Numbered from the stretch's first letter, positions 1 through 9,042 are shown. The stretch: 64,000 nt of DNA from Streptomyces sp. NBC_00178 (GCF_036206005.1 NZ_CP108143.1:6787501-6851500), one strand, 5' to 3'. Made by a program: numbers and translations. Notes: generated by a model from the letters alone, not told the origin.

Positions 1-1
1 C

Positions 2-808
2 TTCGGCGGCCCGCCACGCACCCTCGAGGCGCTGATGTCGACCGCCCGGGAGCTCGCCGACGCGAAGAAGGGCTTCTACGGGTTCGTCGGCCGGGGGCAG
101 CGCAGCGGCGCCGTGTCCCAGTGGTCGAGCTTCCTCTACTCGCACGGCGGCGACTTCGTCGTGCGCGGCAGGTCGGGCATCGGGACCCCGGAGGCCCTCG
201 CCGCCTACGAGTACTACGGCCGGCTCCTGGCCACGACCGGACCGCCGGGCGCCACCAACATGAGCCTCGAACAGGCCATGCCGATCTTCGCGCAGGGAAA
301 GGCCGCGCTCTACGTCGACGCCGACGCGATCTACAGCAGCTTCCTCGACCCCGAGGTCTCGGCGGTCCGCGAGACCGTCGGCTTCGCCCCCTTCCCGGCC
401 GGACCGGCCGGCGCCAGGCCGCACAACATCCCGTCCTGGAGCCTGGGGATCAGCACCTACTCCCTCCTGCGCGACGACGCCTGGGAGTTCATCAGGTGGG
501 CGGCCGGCCCCGAGATGACCGCCGCCCTCCAGAAGGACGGGATACCGGGCGCCCGTTCCTCGGTGTGGTCCGACCCGGACTCCCTCGCGTCCTTCCCGCC
601 CGATCTCGCCGAGGCCATGCGCCTCAACGCCGCGCGCGGCGTGGGCCACGACAGGCCCCGCGTCCTGCAGGTCGGCAGGGCCCGGGACATCGTCGGGCGC
701 CCGCTCGTCGCGGGCATCCTCGGCGACGACGTACGGCCCGTCGCGCGGGACGCCGACGCGGAGTTCGCCGATTTCCTCGTCCGCGACAACCGCCACAAGG
801 AGTCCTGA
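2..808 (+). CDS. ABC transporter extracellular sugar-binding protein (5' truncated by window edge)
   Basis: C-terminal part of a family 1 extracellular solute-binding protein, the lipid-anchored receptor that delivers a sugar to the two permeases just downstream. The frame is open from base 2 with no plausible start, so the signal peptide and first lobe lie left of the window. Visible features are the C-lobe pattern of carbohydrate receptors: a segment around codons 95-110 with an FAQGKAALYVDA-like core, then a PHNIPSWSLGIS stretch, which in this class precedes the hinge, and a conserved WEFIRWAAGPE motif. Its TGA overlaps the ATG of the next gene (ATGA), indicating translational coupling. 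The substrate cannot be read from sequence; the linked mannonate-dehydratase-like gene suggests a hexuronate-related sugar or oligosaccharide (inference). Confidence 0.9.
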   Translation, partial: FGGPPRTLEALMSTARELADAKKGFYGFVGRGQRSGAVSQWSSFLYSHGGDFVVRGRSGIGTPEALAAYEYYGRLLATTGPPGATNMSLEQAMPIFAQGKAALYVDADAIYSSFLDPEVSAVRETVGFAPFPAGPAGARPHNIPSWSLGISTYSLLRDDAWEFIRWAAGPEMTAALQKDGIPGARSSVWSDPDSLASFPPDLAEAMRLNAARGVGHDRPRVLQVGRARDIVGRPLVAGILGDDVRPVARDADAEFADFLVRDNRHKES

Positions 809-1767
809 TGTCCGCCACAGAGGTCTCCCGGGCCCGTCCCGCCGCCGCACCCGGCGCCGGTCCCGCCCGCGAGAGGCGAACCCGCACGTTCGAACAGGCC
901 AACCGGCGGCTGAAGTGGACCATGCTCACCCCCGCGCTGCTCTTCGTCGGCCTGATGATCGTCTTCCCGCTCGCCTACACGATCGACCTCAGCCTGACCG
1001 ACGCCTTCGGCGCGGTGAACGCGGAGAAGAAGCACGTCGGTCTCCGCAACTTCGCCGACGCGCTGGGCGACACCCGGAGGTTCTGGCCCGCCGCGCGGCG
1101 CACGGTGGTCTTCACGCTCGGCGCCGTGCTCCTGGAGACGGCGCTCGGCCTCGCCCTGGCCATGCTCATGCGCAAGCCGTTCCGGGGCATGCGATGGGTG
1201 CGTACGGTCCTGATCATCCCGCTGCTCACCACCCCGGTGGCGATCGGCATCCTCTGGCTGCTGATCCTCGACCCGACCAACGGCATCGCCAACCACCTCC
1301 TCGCCGGCATCGGGCTGCCGAGGCAGGAGTTCCTCGGCTCGGTCGGCCAGTCGCTGCCCACGCTCATGCTCATCGACGTGTGGCAGTGGACGCCCATGAT
1401 GACCCTGCTGCTGCTCGCCGGGCTCACCACGCTGCCCGAGGAGCCGGAGGAGGCCGCCCGCGTCGACGGCGCGAACGGCTGGCAGCGCTTCCGGCACGTC
1501 GTCCTGCCGATGCTCGGTCCGGCCCTCGCCACCGCCCTGGTGCTGCGGGCCGTCGACGCGCTCAAGACCTTCGACATCCTCTACGCGACCAAGGGCCCGG
1601 GGGGCGGCTCGGACTTCGAGGTGGAGACCCTCAACGTCTACGCCTACGGGCTGACCTTCGACTACCAGGAGTACGGTTCGGCCGCCGCGGTCCTGGTCCT
1701 GTTCACCCTGTTCATCGTCGGCGTCGTGGTGCTGCTGCGCCGCCGGGGCGGAAGGAAGACCGCATGA
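808..1767 (+). CDS. Sugar ABC transporter permease 1 (MalF/UgpA type)
   Basis: Inner-membrane permease of 319 aa in a carbohydrate ABC importer. An unstructured N-terminus of about 35 residues is followed by six predicted membrane segments, the first around residues 37-60. The cytoplasmic EAA loop that contacts the ATPase is clear near residues 213-235 (EEAARVDGANGWQRFRHVVLP). The ATG at 808 was chosen because it overlaps the receptor stop codon and gives the usual family length; the frame is open much further upstream but that is only antisense-type read-through. The 3' end overlaps the second permease by 4 bp. No ATPase gene is present in the visible part; in Streptomyces many such importers share the global MsiK ATPase (known), so this one may too. 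Confidence 0.95.
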   Translation: MSATEVSRARPAAAPGAGPARERRTRTFEQANRRLKWTMLTPALLFVGLMIVFPLAYTIDLSLTDAFGAVNAEKKHVGLRNFADALGDTRRFWPAARRTVVFTLGAVLLETALGLALAMLMRKPFRGMRWVRTVLIIPLLTTPVAIGILWLLILDPTNGIANHLLAGIGLPRQEFLGSVGQSLPTLMLIDVWQWTPMMTLLLLAGLTTLPEEPEEAARVDGANGWQRFRHVVLPMLGPALATALVLRAVDALKTFDILYATKGPGGGSDFEVETLNVYAYGLTFDYQEYGSAAAVLVLFTLFIVGVVVLLRRRGGRKTA

Positions 1768-2642
1768 GCGCCACCGTCACCCCCGCGCCCCTCACCGCAC
1801 GGCCGGCGGCGCCCGTCCCCGCCCGCGTGCGCCGGCGAGCGGTCCGGTCGTGGCTCCGGGGCGCGGCCATCACGGTCGTGACCGTCGTGTTCGCGCTGCC
1901 CCTGGTGTGGATGGCCGCCGCCGCGTTCAAGACGAACGTGCAGGTGACCGACCCGACCGTCGGCCTATGGTTCCGCCCCACCCTGGAGAACTTCCGCAGC
2001 GTCCTCGAAGCCGGCCAGATCCTGCGGTCGATGGGCAACTCCCTGCTGGTCGGGGCCGTCTCCACAGTCCTGGCGGCCCTCATCGCCGTACCTGCCGCCT
2101 GGGCGGTGGGACGGTTCACCATGCACCGGACGGGATCGCTCATCCTCGTCGCGCGCATCGTGCCGGCCGTATCGCTGCTCGTCCCCTGGTACTACCTGTT
2201 CGCGCAGATGGGGCTGGTCGGCTCCTACACCGTGCTGATCCTGAGCCAGATGTTCGTCTCCGTGCCGCTCATCATGTGGATCATGATCAGTTTCTTCGCG
2301 GGGCTGCCCGTCGAACTGGAGGAAGCCGCGCGGACCGACGGACTGAGCGCCTTCGGTGCCTTCCGACGCATCGCGCTGCCCCTTGCCGCCCCCGGGACCG
2401 CGACCGCGTCGCTCCTCGCCTTCGTCTTCAGCTGGAACAACTTCATGTTCGCGCTGATCTTCGCCGACGACCGCACGCAGACGGTCCCGGTGACCCTCTT
2501 CAACTACATCTCGTACGCGAGCACCGACTGGGGCGGCCTGATGGCCGCCACGACGCTCATCACCCTCCCCGTCGTCCTGGCCGCCGTCCTCGGACAGAAG
2601 TACCTGGTGGCGGGCCTCACGTCGGGCGCCACCAAGGGCTGA
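1764..2642 (+). CDS. Sugar ABC transporter permease 2 (MalG/UgpE type)
   Basis: Partner permease of 292 aa forming the translocation pore with the preceding gene product. Six membrane helices are predicted; the first lies near residues 30-52. The EAA loop is LEEAARTDGLSAFGAFRRIALP at about residues 185-206, followed by the SWNNFMFALIF segment typical of the family. The start ATG at 1764 overlaps the preceding TGA by 4 bp. The stop is 38 bp before the enolase-superfamily gene, so receptor, permeases and enzyme probably form one transcript. Confidence 0.95.
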   Translation: MSATVTPAPLTARPAAPVPARVRRRAVRSWLRGAAITVVTVVFALPLVWMAAAAFKTNVQVTDPTVGLWFRPTLENFRSVLEAGQILRSMGNSLLVGAVSTVLAALIAVPAAWAVGRFTMHRTGSLILVARIVPAVSLLVPWYYLFAQMGLVGSYTVLILSQMFVSVPLIMWIMISFFAGLPVELEEAARTDGLSAFGAFRRIALPLAAPGTATASLLAFVFSWNNFMFALIFADDRTQTVPVTLFNYISYASTDWGGLMAATTLITLPVVLAAVLGQKYLVAGLTSGATKG

Positions 2643-2680
2643 ACGGCCCGCCATCGCCGCACTAGCAAGAAAGTGTCTCC

Positions 2681-3895
2681 ATGAAGATCGTCGACGCGCA
2701 GGTCCTGGTCACCAACCCCGGCCGCAACTTCGTCACCCTCAAGCTGACGACCGACGAAGGTCTCACCGGCCTCGGTGACGCCACGCTGAACGGCCGCGAA
2801 CTCGCGGTGGTCAGCTACCTCCAGGACCACGTCGTCCCCCTCCTCGCGGGCCTCGACCCGCATCGCGTCGAGGACACCTGGCAGTCGCTCTACCGGGGCG
2901 CCTACTGGCGGCGCGGACCGGTGACGATGGCGGCGATCGCCGCGGTCGACGTCGCCCTGTGGGACATCAAGGCGAAGGCCGCGGGGCTCCCGCTCTACCA
3001 GTTGCTCGGCGGCGCCAGCCGCGACCGCGTGGCCACCTACGGGCACGCCAACGGCCGCGACATACCGGAACTCCTCGACTCGGTGCGGGCCCGCCTCGCC
3101 GAGGGATACCCGGCAGTGCGCGTCCAGTCCGGGATTCCCGGCCTGAAGGCGGTCTACGGCGTGTCGAGCACGGACGACCACGGCTCACCGGTCCTCCACC
3201 AGCAGGCCCGGCCGCTGGTGGAGGACTGGGACACCGAGGCCTACCTCCGCCACACGCCGACCGTGTTCGAGGCGGTGCGCGCCGAGTTCGGCCCCGAGCT
3301 TCCCCTTCTGCACGACGCACACCACCGGCTCACCCCGCTCCAGGCCGCCCGGCTCGGCAAGGACCTGGAACCGTACCGCCTCTTCTGGCTGGAGGACTGC
3401 ACGCCCGCCGAGAACCAGGAGGCGCTGCGCGTCGTCCGCCGGCACACCACCACACCGCTCGCCATCGGCGAGGTCTTCAACACGGTGTACGACTACCAGA
3501 CCCTCATCACCGAGCAGCTGATCGACTACGTGCGGTCCGCGGTCACGCACTTCGGCGGTGTCAGCCCGCTGCGCAAGCTCTTCGACTTCGCCGCGCAGTA
3601 CCAGATCAAGAGCGCCGTCCACGGGCCGGAGGACATCTCACCGGTGGGCATGGCCGCCGCCGTGCATCTCGACCTGGCCGTGCACAACTTCGGCATCCAG
3701 GAGTACTCGGGCCACACCCCGCTCACCGATGAGGTGTTCCGCCACGCCTACACCTTCACCGACGGCCACCTCCACCCCGGCCAGGCGCCCGGCATCGGTG
3801 TGGAACTCGACGAGGAGCTCGCGGCCGCGCACCCCTACGAAGCGGCGTACCTCCCGGTCAACCGGCTCCAGGACGGGACGGTGCACGACTGGTGA
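2681..3895 (+). CDS. manD: D-mannonate dehydratase-type enolase superfamily enzyme
   Basis: Predicted cytosolic Mg-dependent dehydratase of 404 aa, the usual ManD length, converting D-mannonate (or weakly D-gluconate) to 2-keto-3-deoxygluconate. Known ManD active-site residues can be placed by reading: Arg147 and Tyr159, metal ligands Asp212, Glu238 (FWLEDC) and Glu264 (AIGEVF), His214 after the first ligand, and His314 in VHGPED. The N-terminal capping domain (about residues 1-115) and the C-terminal barrel are both complete. It follows the ABC permeases by 38 bp on the same strand, so it probably processes the imported substrate. Some members of this subgroup (RspA/SpaA-like) have very low activity, so the exact substrate is uncertain; family assignment is confident. 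Confidence 0.9.
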   Translation: MKIVDAQVLVTNPGRNFVTLKLTTDEGLTGLGDATLNGRELAVVSYLQDHVVPLLAGLDPHRVEDTWQSLYRGAYWRRGPVTMAAIAAVDVALWDIKAKAAGLPLYQLLGGASRDRVATYGHANGRDIPELLDSVRARLAEGYPAVRVQSGIPGLKAVYGVSSTDDHGSPVLHQQARPLVEDWDTEAYLRHTPTVFEAVRAEFGPELPLLHDAHHRLTPLQAARLGKDLEPYRLFWLEDCTPAENQEALRVVRRHTTTPLAIGEVFNTVYDYQTLITEQLIDYVRSAVTHFGGVSPLRKLFDFAAQYQIKSAVHGPEDISPVGMAAAVHLDLAVHNFGIQEYSGHTPLTDEVFRHAYTFTDGHLHPGQAPGIGVELDEELAAAHPYEAAYLPVNRLQDGTVHDW

Positions 3896-3949
3896 GCGGC
3901 TGCGGAAACCCCGTCGACCCGGATGCCGCGTCAGAGGGATCCTACGGTC

Positions 3950-4501
3950 ATGGAGTTCTTCTGCTACCACCGTGACCGGCCGGGTTCCCTGCCGCGGCGC
4001 CTCGAACTCGTCGAAGAACACTGGTCCTACATGGACCGCTTTGCGAAGGAGATGATCGCCAGGGGCCCGACCCTCGCAGCCGACGGTGAGACACCCACCG
4101 GCAGCGTGCACCTCGTCGACCTGCCCGATCCGGCCGCCGCCCGCGCGTTCGCCTTCGACGAGCCGAACCACCAGGCCGGCGTCCACCGCGACGTGATGCT
4201 GCGACGATGGCGGAACACACTGGGGCGCACCATGGGGGACTTCCCCGGCGGCCGGGACGACGGCAACCGGTACCTCGTGCTCGGCTTCGGCGCGGGCCCG
4301 GCCGCCGATCTCGCGCTTCCGTCCGACCGCGAGGGGCTGATCGCCTACGGGCCCCTGCTGTCCGACGACGGCGGCACCTGGCTGGGCACGGCGGCTCTGG
4401 TCCGGGCGCCGGACCCGGACGCGGCGCGCGCCGTCCTCACACCGGAGCGGTACGCCGCCGTCGAGGTGCACGGCTGGCGGGCAGGCGGGCGCCCGTCCTG
4501 A
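3950..4501 (+). CDS. YCII-related domain protein
   Basis: Small protein of 183 aa beginning MEFFCYHRDRPGSLPRRLELVEEHW, with the His/Asp-containing ferredoxin-like pattern of YciI-related proteins and two repeated halves: residues 1-80 and 100-183 each carry a short beta-alpha fold with GP(T/L)L and GS/GT motifs. YCII domains are small enzymes or ligand-binding modules of mostly unknown substrate; one member is a chlorohydrolase-like protein. The start at ATG 3950 has an AGAGGGA ribosome-binding site about 9 bases upstream; an in-frame start 27 bases earlier lacks one. It lies 54 bp behind the dehydratase gene and might be part of that transcript, but the product gives no obvious link to sugar catabolism. 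Confidence 0.75.
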   Translation: MEFFCYHRDRPGSLPRRLELVEEHWSYMDRFAKEMIARGPTLAADGETPTGSVHLVDLPDPAAARAFAFDEPNHQAGVHRDVMLRRWRNTLGRTMGDFPGGRDDGNRYLVLGFGAGPAADLALPSDREGLIAYGPLLSDDGGTWLGTAALVRAPDPDAARAVLTPERYAAVEVHGWRAGGRPS

Positions 4502-4628
4502 CCGGGTGGCGACGCCGAGTGGCGGGCAGGTGGGCGGCGCGGGTGGCGTCGGTCCTGCGACCGCTCGGCGTGCTCGCGCCGGTCAACCACCCGCGCCGCG
4601 CCCGTGGTTCACACGGCGAGGTCCCCTG

Positions 4629-5132
4629 TCACGTCAACGCCCGGGTGAGCCAGACGACTTCGCCGTTCGCCTCCGTGGACACACGGTCCCGCTCGAAGCC
4701 GAGCTTCTCCAGGACGCGGAGCGACGGCGTGTTCCACGCTCCGACGGTCGACCAGAGCCGCTTCCGCCCGGTCGCCACAGCGGCATCGAGCACCGCGGCG
4801 GCCGCCTCGGTGGCGTAGCCACGCCCATGCGCGTGCCGGAACAACTCGTACGCGATTTCGGGCTCCTCCAGGGTGGAGCGGCCGATGACCAGCCCGCAGT
4901 AACCGATGAAATCCCCCTCGGCGCGACGCTGTACGGGCAGCAGGGCGATCCCGGTGGTCTCCGTCGCCGTGAGCAGTTCCGTGATCGCCGTCCGGATGTG
5001 CTCGACCGTCGGCGTCCCGTCGCCGCGTTCGGAGAGGAGGCCGCAGAAGTCGGCGGCGTCCGACTCGTCCCAGGGCCGCAGAACCAGGCGCTCGGTCTCG
5101 AGGTGGAAGGGCATCGTCTCGTACGGGGTCAT
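4629..5132 (-). CDS. GNAT family N-acetyltransferase (RimJ/RimL-like)
   Basis: Acetyl-CoA-dependent acetyltransferase of 167 aa. The N-terminal LETERLVLRPW segment (residues 11-21) is the hallmark of the RimJ/RimL subgroup that acetylates protein N-termini or small molecules; the acetyl-CoA loop is GRGYATEA near residues 102-110 and the C-terminal WNTPSLRVLEKLGF completes the fold. The ATG at 5132 has an AGGGTGG sequence about 5 bases upstream; an internal ATG 18 bases later is also possible. It stands alone on the minus strand, convergent with the YCII gene. Substrate unknown. Confidence 0.85.
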   Translation of the reverse strand: MTPYETMPFHLETERLVLRPWDESDAADFCGLLSERGDGTPTVEHIRTAITELLTATETTGIALLPVQRRAEGDFIGYCGLVIGRSTLEEPEIAYELFRHAHGRGYATEAAAAVLDAAVATGRKRLWSTVGAWNTPSLRVLEKLGFERDRVSTEANGEVVWLTRALT

Positions 5133-5351
5133 GGGTCCACCCTGCCGTACGGGCCGGCGGGAACCACGGCCCGGGGAGCGGGGGCCCCGCCGGGATCGTG
5201 ATCACGTGACAGCCCGGACGCGCGGGTCCACGGCGACGGACGGCCCGCCCATCCCCCCTCGGCGGCGGACCGTCCCGAGGCCGTGAAAGGCTCAGGAGCG
5301 GTACCGGAGCACGCCAGATCCGCCTCCGGGGCCCCGACCCCTGGAGTTCGC

Positions 5352-6227
5352 GTGACCGTCCCCGCCCTGTCCCCGTCTTCCGGCCGCCGCCGCGCGGCGG
5401 CGGGCCTCGTCTGCGTTCTCGTCGCGCTCGTGCAGACCGGGTGCGCGGCGACGGACGACCGGGCCCACGGCGCCGCGTCCGAGCGGCCCGCGTCCCCCGT
5501 CGTCGCGCGCCCGGCGGCCGGCATGGCCTTCGACTACCAGATCGGCGGCGGCTATGCGCCTCCGTCCGGGGTGGAGGCGGTGTCCCGCGACCGCGAGGAC
5601 GAGCCCGCCGACGGCCTCTACAACGTCTGCTACGTCAACGCCTTCCAGACCCAGCCCGGCGAACTGAAGCGGTGGGAGAAGACCGACCCCGACCTGCTCC
5701 TGCGGGACGGTGACGGTGAGCCGGTGATCGACGAAGGCTGGGGCGAGGTACTCCTCGACACCTCGACGGCCGCCAAGCGGACCAGACTCGCGGAGATCGT
5801 CGGCGCGTGGATCGACGGTTGCGCGGAGAGCGGCTTCCAGGCCGTGGAGCCCGACAACCTCGACTCGTACGAACGCTCCCAGGGGAAGCTGACTCGAAGT
5901 CACAACGCGGCCTTCGCCACCATGCTGGCGGAGCGGGCGCACGCGTCCGGTCTCGCCATCGGGCAGAAGAACACGACGGACCTGCTTCCGCGGAGCTCCG
6001 CCATCGGATTCGACTTCGCGGTGACGGAGGAGTGCGCCCAGTTCGACGAGTGCGACGCCTATGCCGAGGCGTACGACGGCCGTGTCTTCGCCGTCGAGTA
6101 CGAAGGTGAGGGCGACATCGGCTTCGACGAGAGCTGCTCGGCCTGGCAGGACCGCGTTTCCCTGGTGCTCCGCGACCTCGACGTCCTGCCGGCCACCGAG
6201 AAGGGTTACGTCTACCGCTCCTGCTGA
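5352..6227 (+). CDS. Secreted GH114-like endo-alpha-1,4-polygalactosaminidase
   Basis: Predicted exported glycoside hydrolase-like protein of 291 aa. The preferred GTG start at 5352 follows a CTGGAG site and gives a signal sequence: basic RRR, a hydrophobic stretch, then TGC around residue 30 (a weak lipobox because Gln rather than Leu precedes TGC). A longer reading frame begins at 5283 but has no signal logic. The mature part shows the GH114/TM1410-like barrel: FDYQIGGGY, YVNAFQTQPGEL, DEGWGEVLLDTS and the acidic VEPDNLDSY motif that carries a candidate catalytic acid. GH114 enzymes degrade galactosaminogalactan-like polymers. Isolated gene with no obvious operon partners. Confidence 0.8.
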   Translation: MTVPALSPSSGRRRAAAGLVCVLVALVQTGCAATDDRAHGAASERPASPVVARPAAGMAFDYQIGGGYAPPSGVEAVSRDREDEPADGLYNVCYVNAFQTQPGELKRWEKTDPDLLLRDGDGEPVIDEGWGEVLLDTSTAAKRTRLAEIVGAWIDGCAESGFQAVEPDNLDSYERSQGKLTRSHNAAFATMLAERAHASGLAIGQKNTTDLLPRSSAIGFDFAVTEECAQFDECDAYAEAYDGRVFAVEYEGEGDIGFDESCSAWQDRVSLVLRDLDVLPATEKGYVYRSC

Positions 6228-6496
6228 GCGCACCATCGGAGGGGGACCACCCTCACCGGGATCACGGACCCGGAGCAGCAGCGGGTCGTCCGCACCGCCG
6301 AGGCGGGAGCGGTGCCGCACGAGGGCCTGCGTATCGCTCGCCTCCCGGGCCGCCGGCAGGGACCGCGCGGCCCTCACGCCGAGGGCGACGCCGGGCGGCG
6401 GGGGAGGACCGGCCCGGAACCCCCTGACCAGGCCCGGCGGCCCCCTGAGCGGCGGCGGGACGGGAATCCCGGGGCGCCTGAGGCGTTGACACGGGA

Positions 6497-7507
6497 GTGA
6501 GTACTGCCTTCGCACCGATCCGGATCTCCGTCCTCGACCGCTCGCGCACCCGCGAGGGGTACGACGCCGCCGAGGCGCTGCGCGACACCGTCGCACTGGC
6601 CAGAACGGCCGAGGAACTCGGCTACCACCGGTTCTGGGTCTCCGAGCACCACAGTGTGCCCGGAGTGGCCGGCTCGGCACCGACGGTGCTCGCCGCCGCG
6701 GTGGCCGCGGCCACCACCACGATCCGGGTGGGCACCGGCGGGGTGATGCTCCCGAACCACCAGCCGTTCGTCGTCGCCGAGCAGTTCGGGGTGCTCGCCT
6801 CGCTCTTTCCGGGACGGATCGACATGGGGCTCGGACGTTCCGTCGGATTCACCGACGGGATCCGCCGCGCCCTGGGAAGGGGCAAGGAGGACGCGCGGGA
6901 CTTCGGTGCCCGGCTGGCCGAGTTGCTGGGCTGGATGGACGGAAGCCAGCAGGCCCACCCCCAGGTCCACGCCCACCCCGCCGAGGGGCTGCGGGTTCCC
7001 CCGTTCGTCCTGGCCATCGGCGAGGGCGCCGAGATCGCCGCAGCGGCCGGGCTGCCCCTCGTGGTGGGCGACCTCAGGAACCGCGACAAGCTGATGCGCG
7101 CCGTCGACGGGTACCGCGGTGGTTTCCGGCCCTCCGCATGGTCTTCCGCGCCGTACGTGGTCGTGTCCGGCACCGTCGCCGTCGCGGGGACGGACGAGGA
7201 GGCCGGGAGGCTGCTGGTGCCGGAGGCCTGGTCCATGGCTCACGCGCGGACCAGGGGATCCTTCCCTCCGTTGCTGCCGGCCGAGCGGATCGACGCGCTG
7301 GCCATGACGGAGAAGGAGCGCGGACTGTTCGAGGAGGGCCTGCGCGGTCACCTGGCGGGGACGGAGGAGACGGTGTCGGCGGGTCTGGAGCGGGCCGTCG
7401 AGGAGACGGGCGCCGACGAACTGCTGGTCACGACGAGTACGTACGACCGCGAAGCCCTGGTGGACTCGATGCGCCGACTCGCCCGGCTGGCGGGCCTGCG
7501 GGCGTGA
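6497..7507 (+). CDS. LLM-class flavin-dependent oxidoreductase
   Basis: Luciferase-like monooxygenase-type protein of 336 aa, an FMN/F420-type TIM barrel. Signatures of the MsnO8/LLM subfamily are visible: SVLDRSRTREGYDAAEALRDT at the start, AEELGYHRFWVSEHHSVPGVA near residues 36-56, and RIDMGLGRSVGFTDG near residues 110-124. The GTG at 6497 follows a weak GAGG-containing region. The 269 bp before it hold no recognisable gene. Substrate unknown; these enzymes often act on small metabolites or antibiotics intermediates. Confidence 0.88.
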   Translation: MSTAFAPIRISVLDRSRTREGYDAAEALRDTVALARTAEELGYHRFWVSEHHSVPGVAGSAPTVLAAAVAAATTTIRVGTGGVMLPNHQPFVVAEQFGVLASLFPGRIDMGLGRSVGFTDGIRRALGRGKEDARDFGARLAELLGWMDGSQQAHPQVHAHPAEGLRVPPFVLAIGEGAEIAAAAGLPLVVGDLRNRDKLMRAVDGYRGGFRPSAWSSAPYVVVSGTVAVAGTDEEAGRLLVPEAWSMAHARTRGSFPPLLPAERIDALAMTEKERGLFEEGLRGHLAGTEETVSAGLERAVEETGADELLVTTSTYDREALVDSMRRLARLAGLRA

Positions 7508-7547
7508 GGGCTGATGGCCGACGAGCGTGCCCGGCGTGTCGGGACGC

Positions 7548-7946
7548 TCACCCGCCGCCGGGGTGGCCGAACAGGAGGTCGTAGCCCGGCGGAAGTTGCA
7601 GCAGCAGGCGCTCCAGGAGTTCCTCGCCCGCGGCGTCCCCTGCCACGCTGAGCACGGCGCTCGTGTCCCAGGCGGCCGTCTGCTCGGTGGCCCCGTCGAT
7701 CCAGGCGGCGGCGGCGCGCACGAAGCGCTCGGAACTGAGCGGTTCCGCGGCCTGCAGCGGGTTCAGCAGGATGAGCGCGAAGGTCTCCGGCAACTTCGCC
7801 GCCAGCTCGTTGCGCTCCTCGCCGACGACGTGTGCGCCCAGCAGCGCAAGCACCACGCGTGACGCCCGCTCCGCCTCCCGCGCCGAGCGGTACGCCCCGC
7901 GTTCCTGGACGGCTTCCAGGAACGCCTGCCATCTCATGTACGTCAC
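7548..7946 (-). CDS. DUF2267 domain protein
   Basis: A 132-aa mostly helical protein matching the DUF2267 pattern: RWQAFLEAVQERGAY at the N-terminus, AERASRVVLALLGAHVVGEERNELAAKLPE in the middle and LLERLLLQLPPGYDLLFGHP at the end. The function of this family is unknown; it is often found in single copy or tandem in actinomycetes. The GTG start at 7946 has a GAAGGGGG site immediately upstream, whereas the longer frame to 8033 is proline/arginine noise. Convergent with the LLM gene with a 40-bp gap. Confidence 0.75.
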   Translation of the reverse strand: MTYMRWQAFLEAVQERGAYRSAREAERASRVVLALLGAHVVGEERNELAAKLPETFALILLNPLQAAEPLSSERFVRAAAAWIDGATEQTAAWDTSAVLSVAGDAAGEELLERLLLQLPPGYDLLFGHPGGG

Positions 7947-8122
7947 CGGGCCCCCTTCGCGGAGCACGGGCGGAGAGCGGGGCGGGGGAGGGGAAGCCCG
8001 TGCCCCGCCCTCCGCGTATCCACCGCATCTCACCTCATTCCGGTACTAGCACGCTGTGGCGCCGTCGGCAACCGGGGAGGCCGTCGGGTCCACGGCGATG
8101 GGACGACAGGGGGCACGCCGTC

Positions 8123-8314
8123 CTACTGGATGGGGTAGATGTCCCCACTGGCCATGTCGCTGATCTGCTCACTCTGCGATTCGAGACGCCGCGCCTTCTC
8201 CTGCAGGCGCTGACGCTCACCGGCGTCCGGGGTCTGCTCGGCCGCGTTCTCGAGTTCCTTCGCCTTGTCGTGCATCTGCCGTGCACGGTCCCGAAGGTCG
8301 TCCGACTCACTCAT
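8123..8314 (-). CDS. Small charged helical protein (DUF6381-like)
   Basis: A 63-aa hydrophilic protein made almost entirely of one amphipathic helix (SESDDLRDRARQMHDKAK then QRLQEKARRLESQSEQ), likely a coiled coil. It resembles the short Streptomyces proteins grouped as DUF6381, of unknown function; that label is from memory. The ATG at 8314 has AGGGAG six bases upstream, so the longer frame to 8380 is not used. It lies 107 bp upstream in sequence from the end of the YciO gene on the same strand and may be a monocistron. Confidence 0.65.
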   Translation of the reverse strand: MSESDDLRDRARQMHDKAKELENAAEQTPDAGERQRLQEKARRLESQSEQISDMASGDIYPIQ

Positions 8315-8421
8315 GATCACTCCCTGGCGGTGTGCGGGCGGGACACCTCCACCGAACCAGGCACCCGGGGGTGCGCGCATCTCAGCGGGACCGCCGGAAA
8401 CGCGGAGTGACCGAGCAGGAG

Positions 8422-9042
8422 CTACTCGAAGCGGGAGAGGTCGCCGGCCCCGCGGCGCACGATCTCCAGTTCCCCTGAGGAGAAATCGATGACGGTGGTG
8501 GGTTCGGTACCGCAGTCGCCGGAGTCGAGCACGACGTCCACGACGTGGTCGAGGCGCTCCTTGATCTCCCAGCCCTGCGTCAGCGGTTCCTCCTCGTCGG
8601 GCAGGAGCAGGGTGCTGGACAGCAGCGGCTCGCCGAGTTCGGCGAGGAGTGCCTGGGTCACGGCGTGATCGGGGATCCGGACACCGACGGTCTTCTTCTT
8701 GGGGTGCAGCAACTGCCGGGGCACCTCTTTGGTGGCCGGCAGGATGAAGGTGTAACTACCGGGCGTCGCCGCCTTGATGGAGCGGAAGACGTCGTTGTCC
8801 ACCTGGACGAACTGCCCCAGCTGTGCGAAGTTCTGGCACACGAGCGTGAAGTGGTGCCGGTCGTCGAGGTTGCGGATGGACCGGATGCGGCCGATCCCGT
8901 CCCGGCTTCCGAGCTGACAGCCCAGGGCGTAGCAGGAGTCGGTCGGATACGCGACGAGGGCGCCGGAGCGGATGCTGTCGGCCACGCTGTTGATGGTGCG
9001 GCGTTGGGGATTCTCGGGGTGCACATCGAAGTACTTCGCCAT
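8422..9042 (-). CDS. YciO/Sua5-family L-threonylcarbamoyladenylate synthase-like protein
   Basis: A 206-aa YrdC-fold protein. SVADSIRSGALVAYPTDSCYALGC (residues 19-42) and RSIRNLDDRHHFTLVC mark the nucleotide/threonine pocket, and KKKTVGVRIPDH with SSTLLLP form the rest of the pocket. Sua5/TsaC enzymes make the threonylcarbamoyl-AMP used for tRNA t6A37; the YciO branch, which this most resembles by its MAKYFDVHPENPQ start, is a paralogue whose role is less certain. The essential copy in streptomycetes usually sits near prfA, so this is probably the accessory YciO. Divergent from helR across a 368-bp region. Confidence 0.82.
   Translation of the reverse strand: MAKYFDVHPENPQRRTINSVADSIRSGALVAYPTDSCYALGCQLGSRDGIGRIRSIRNLDDRHHFTLVCQNFAQLGQFVQVDNDVFRSIKAATPGSYTFILPATKEVPRQLLHPKKKTVGVRIPDHAVTQALLAELGEPLLSSTLLLPDEEEPLTQGWEIKERLDHVVDVVLDSGDCGTEPTTVIDFSSGELEIVRRGAGDLSRFE

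Noticed and set aside
6228..6496. Possible gene fragment after the GH114 protein
   Set aside because: Frames contain scattered Arg/Pro-rich peptides and TDPEQQRVVR-like text, but no start, ribosome-binding site or known motif; treated as non-coding.
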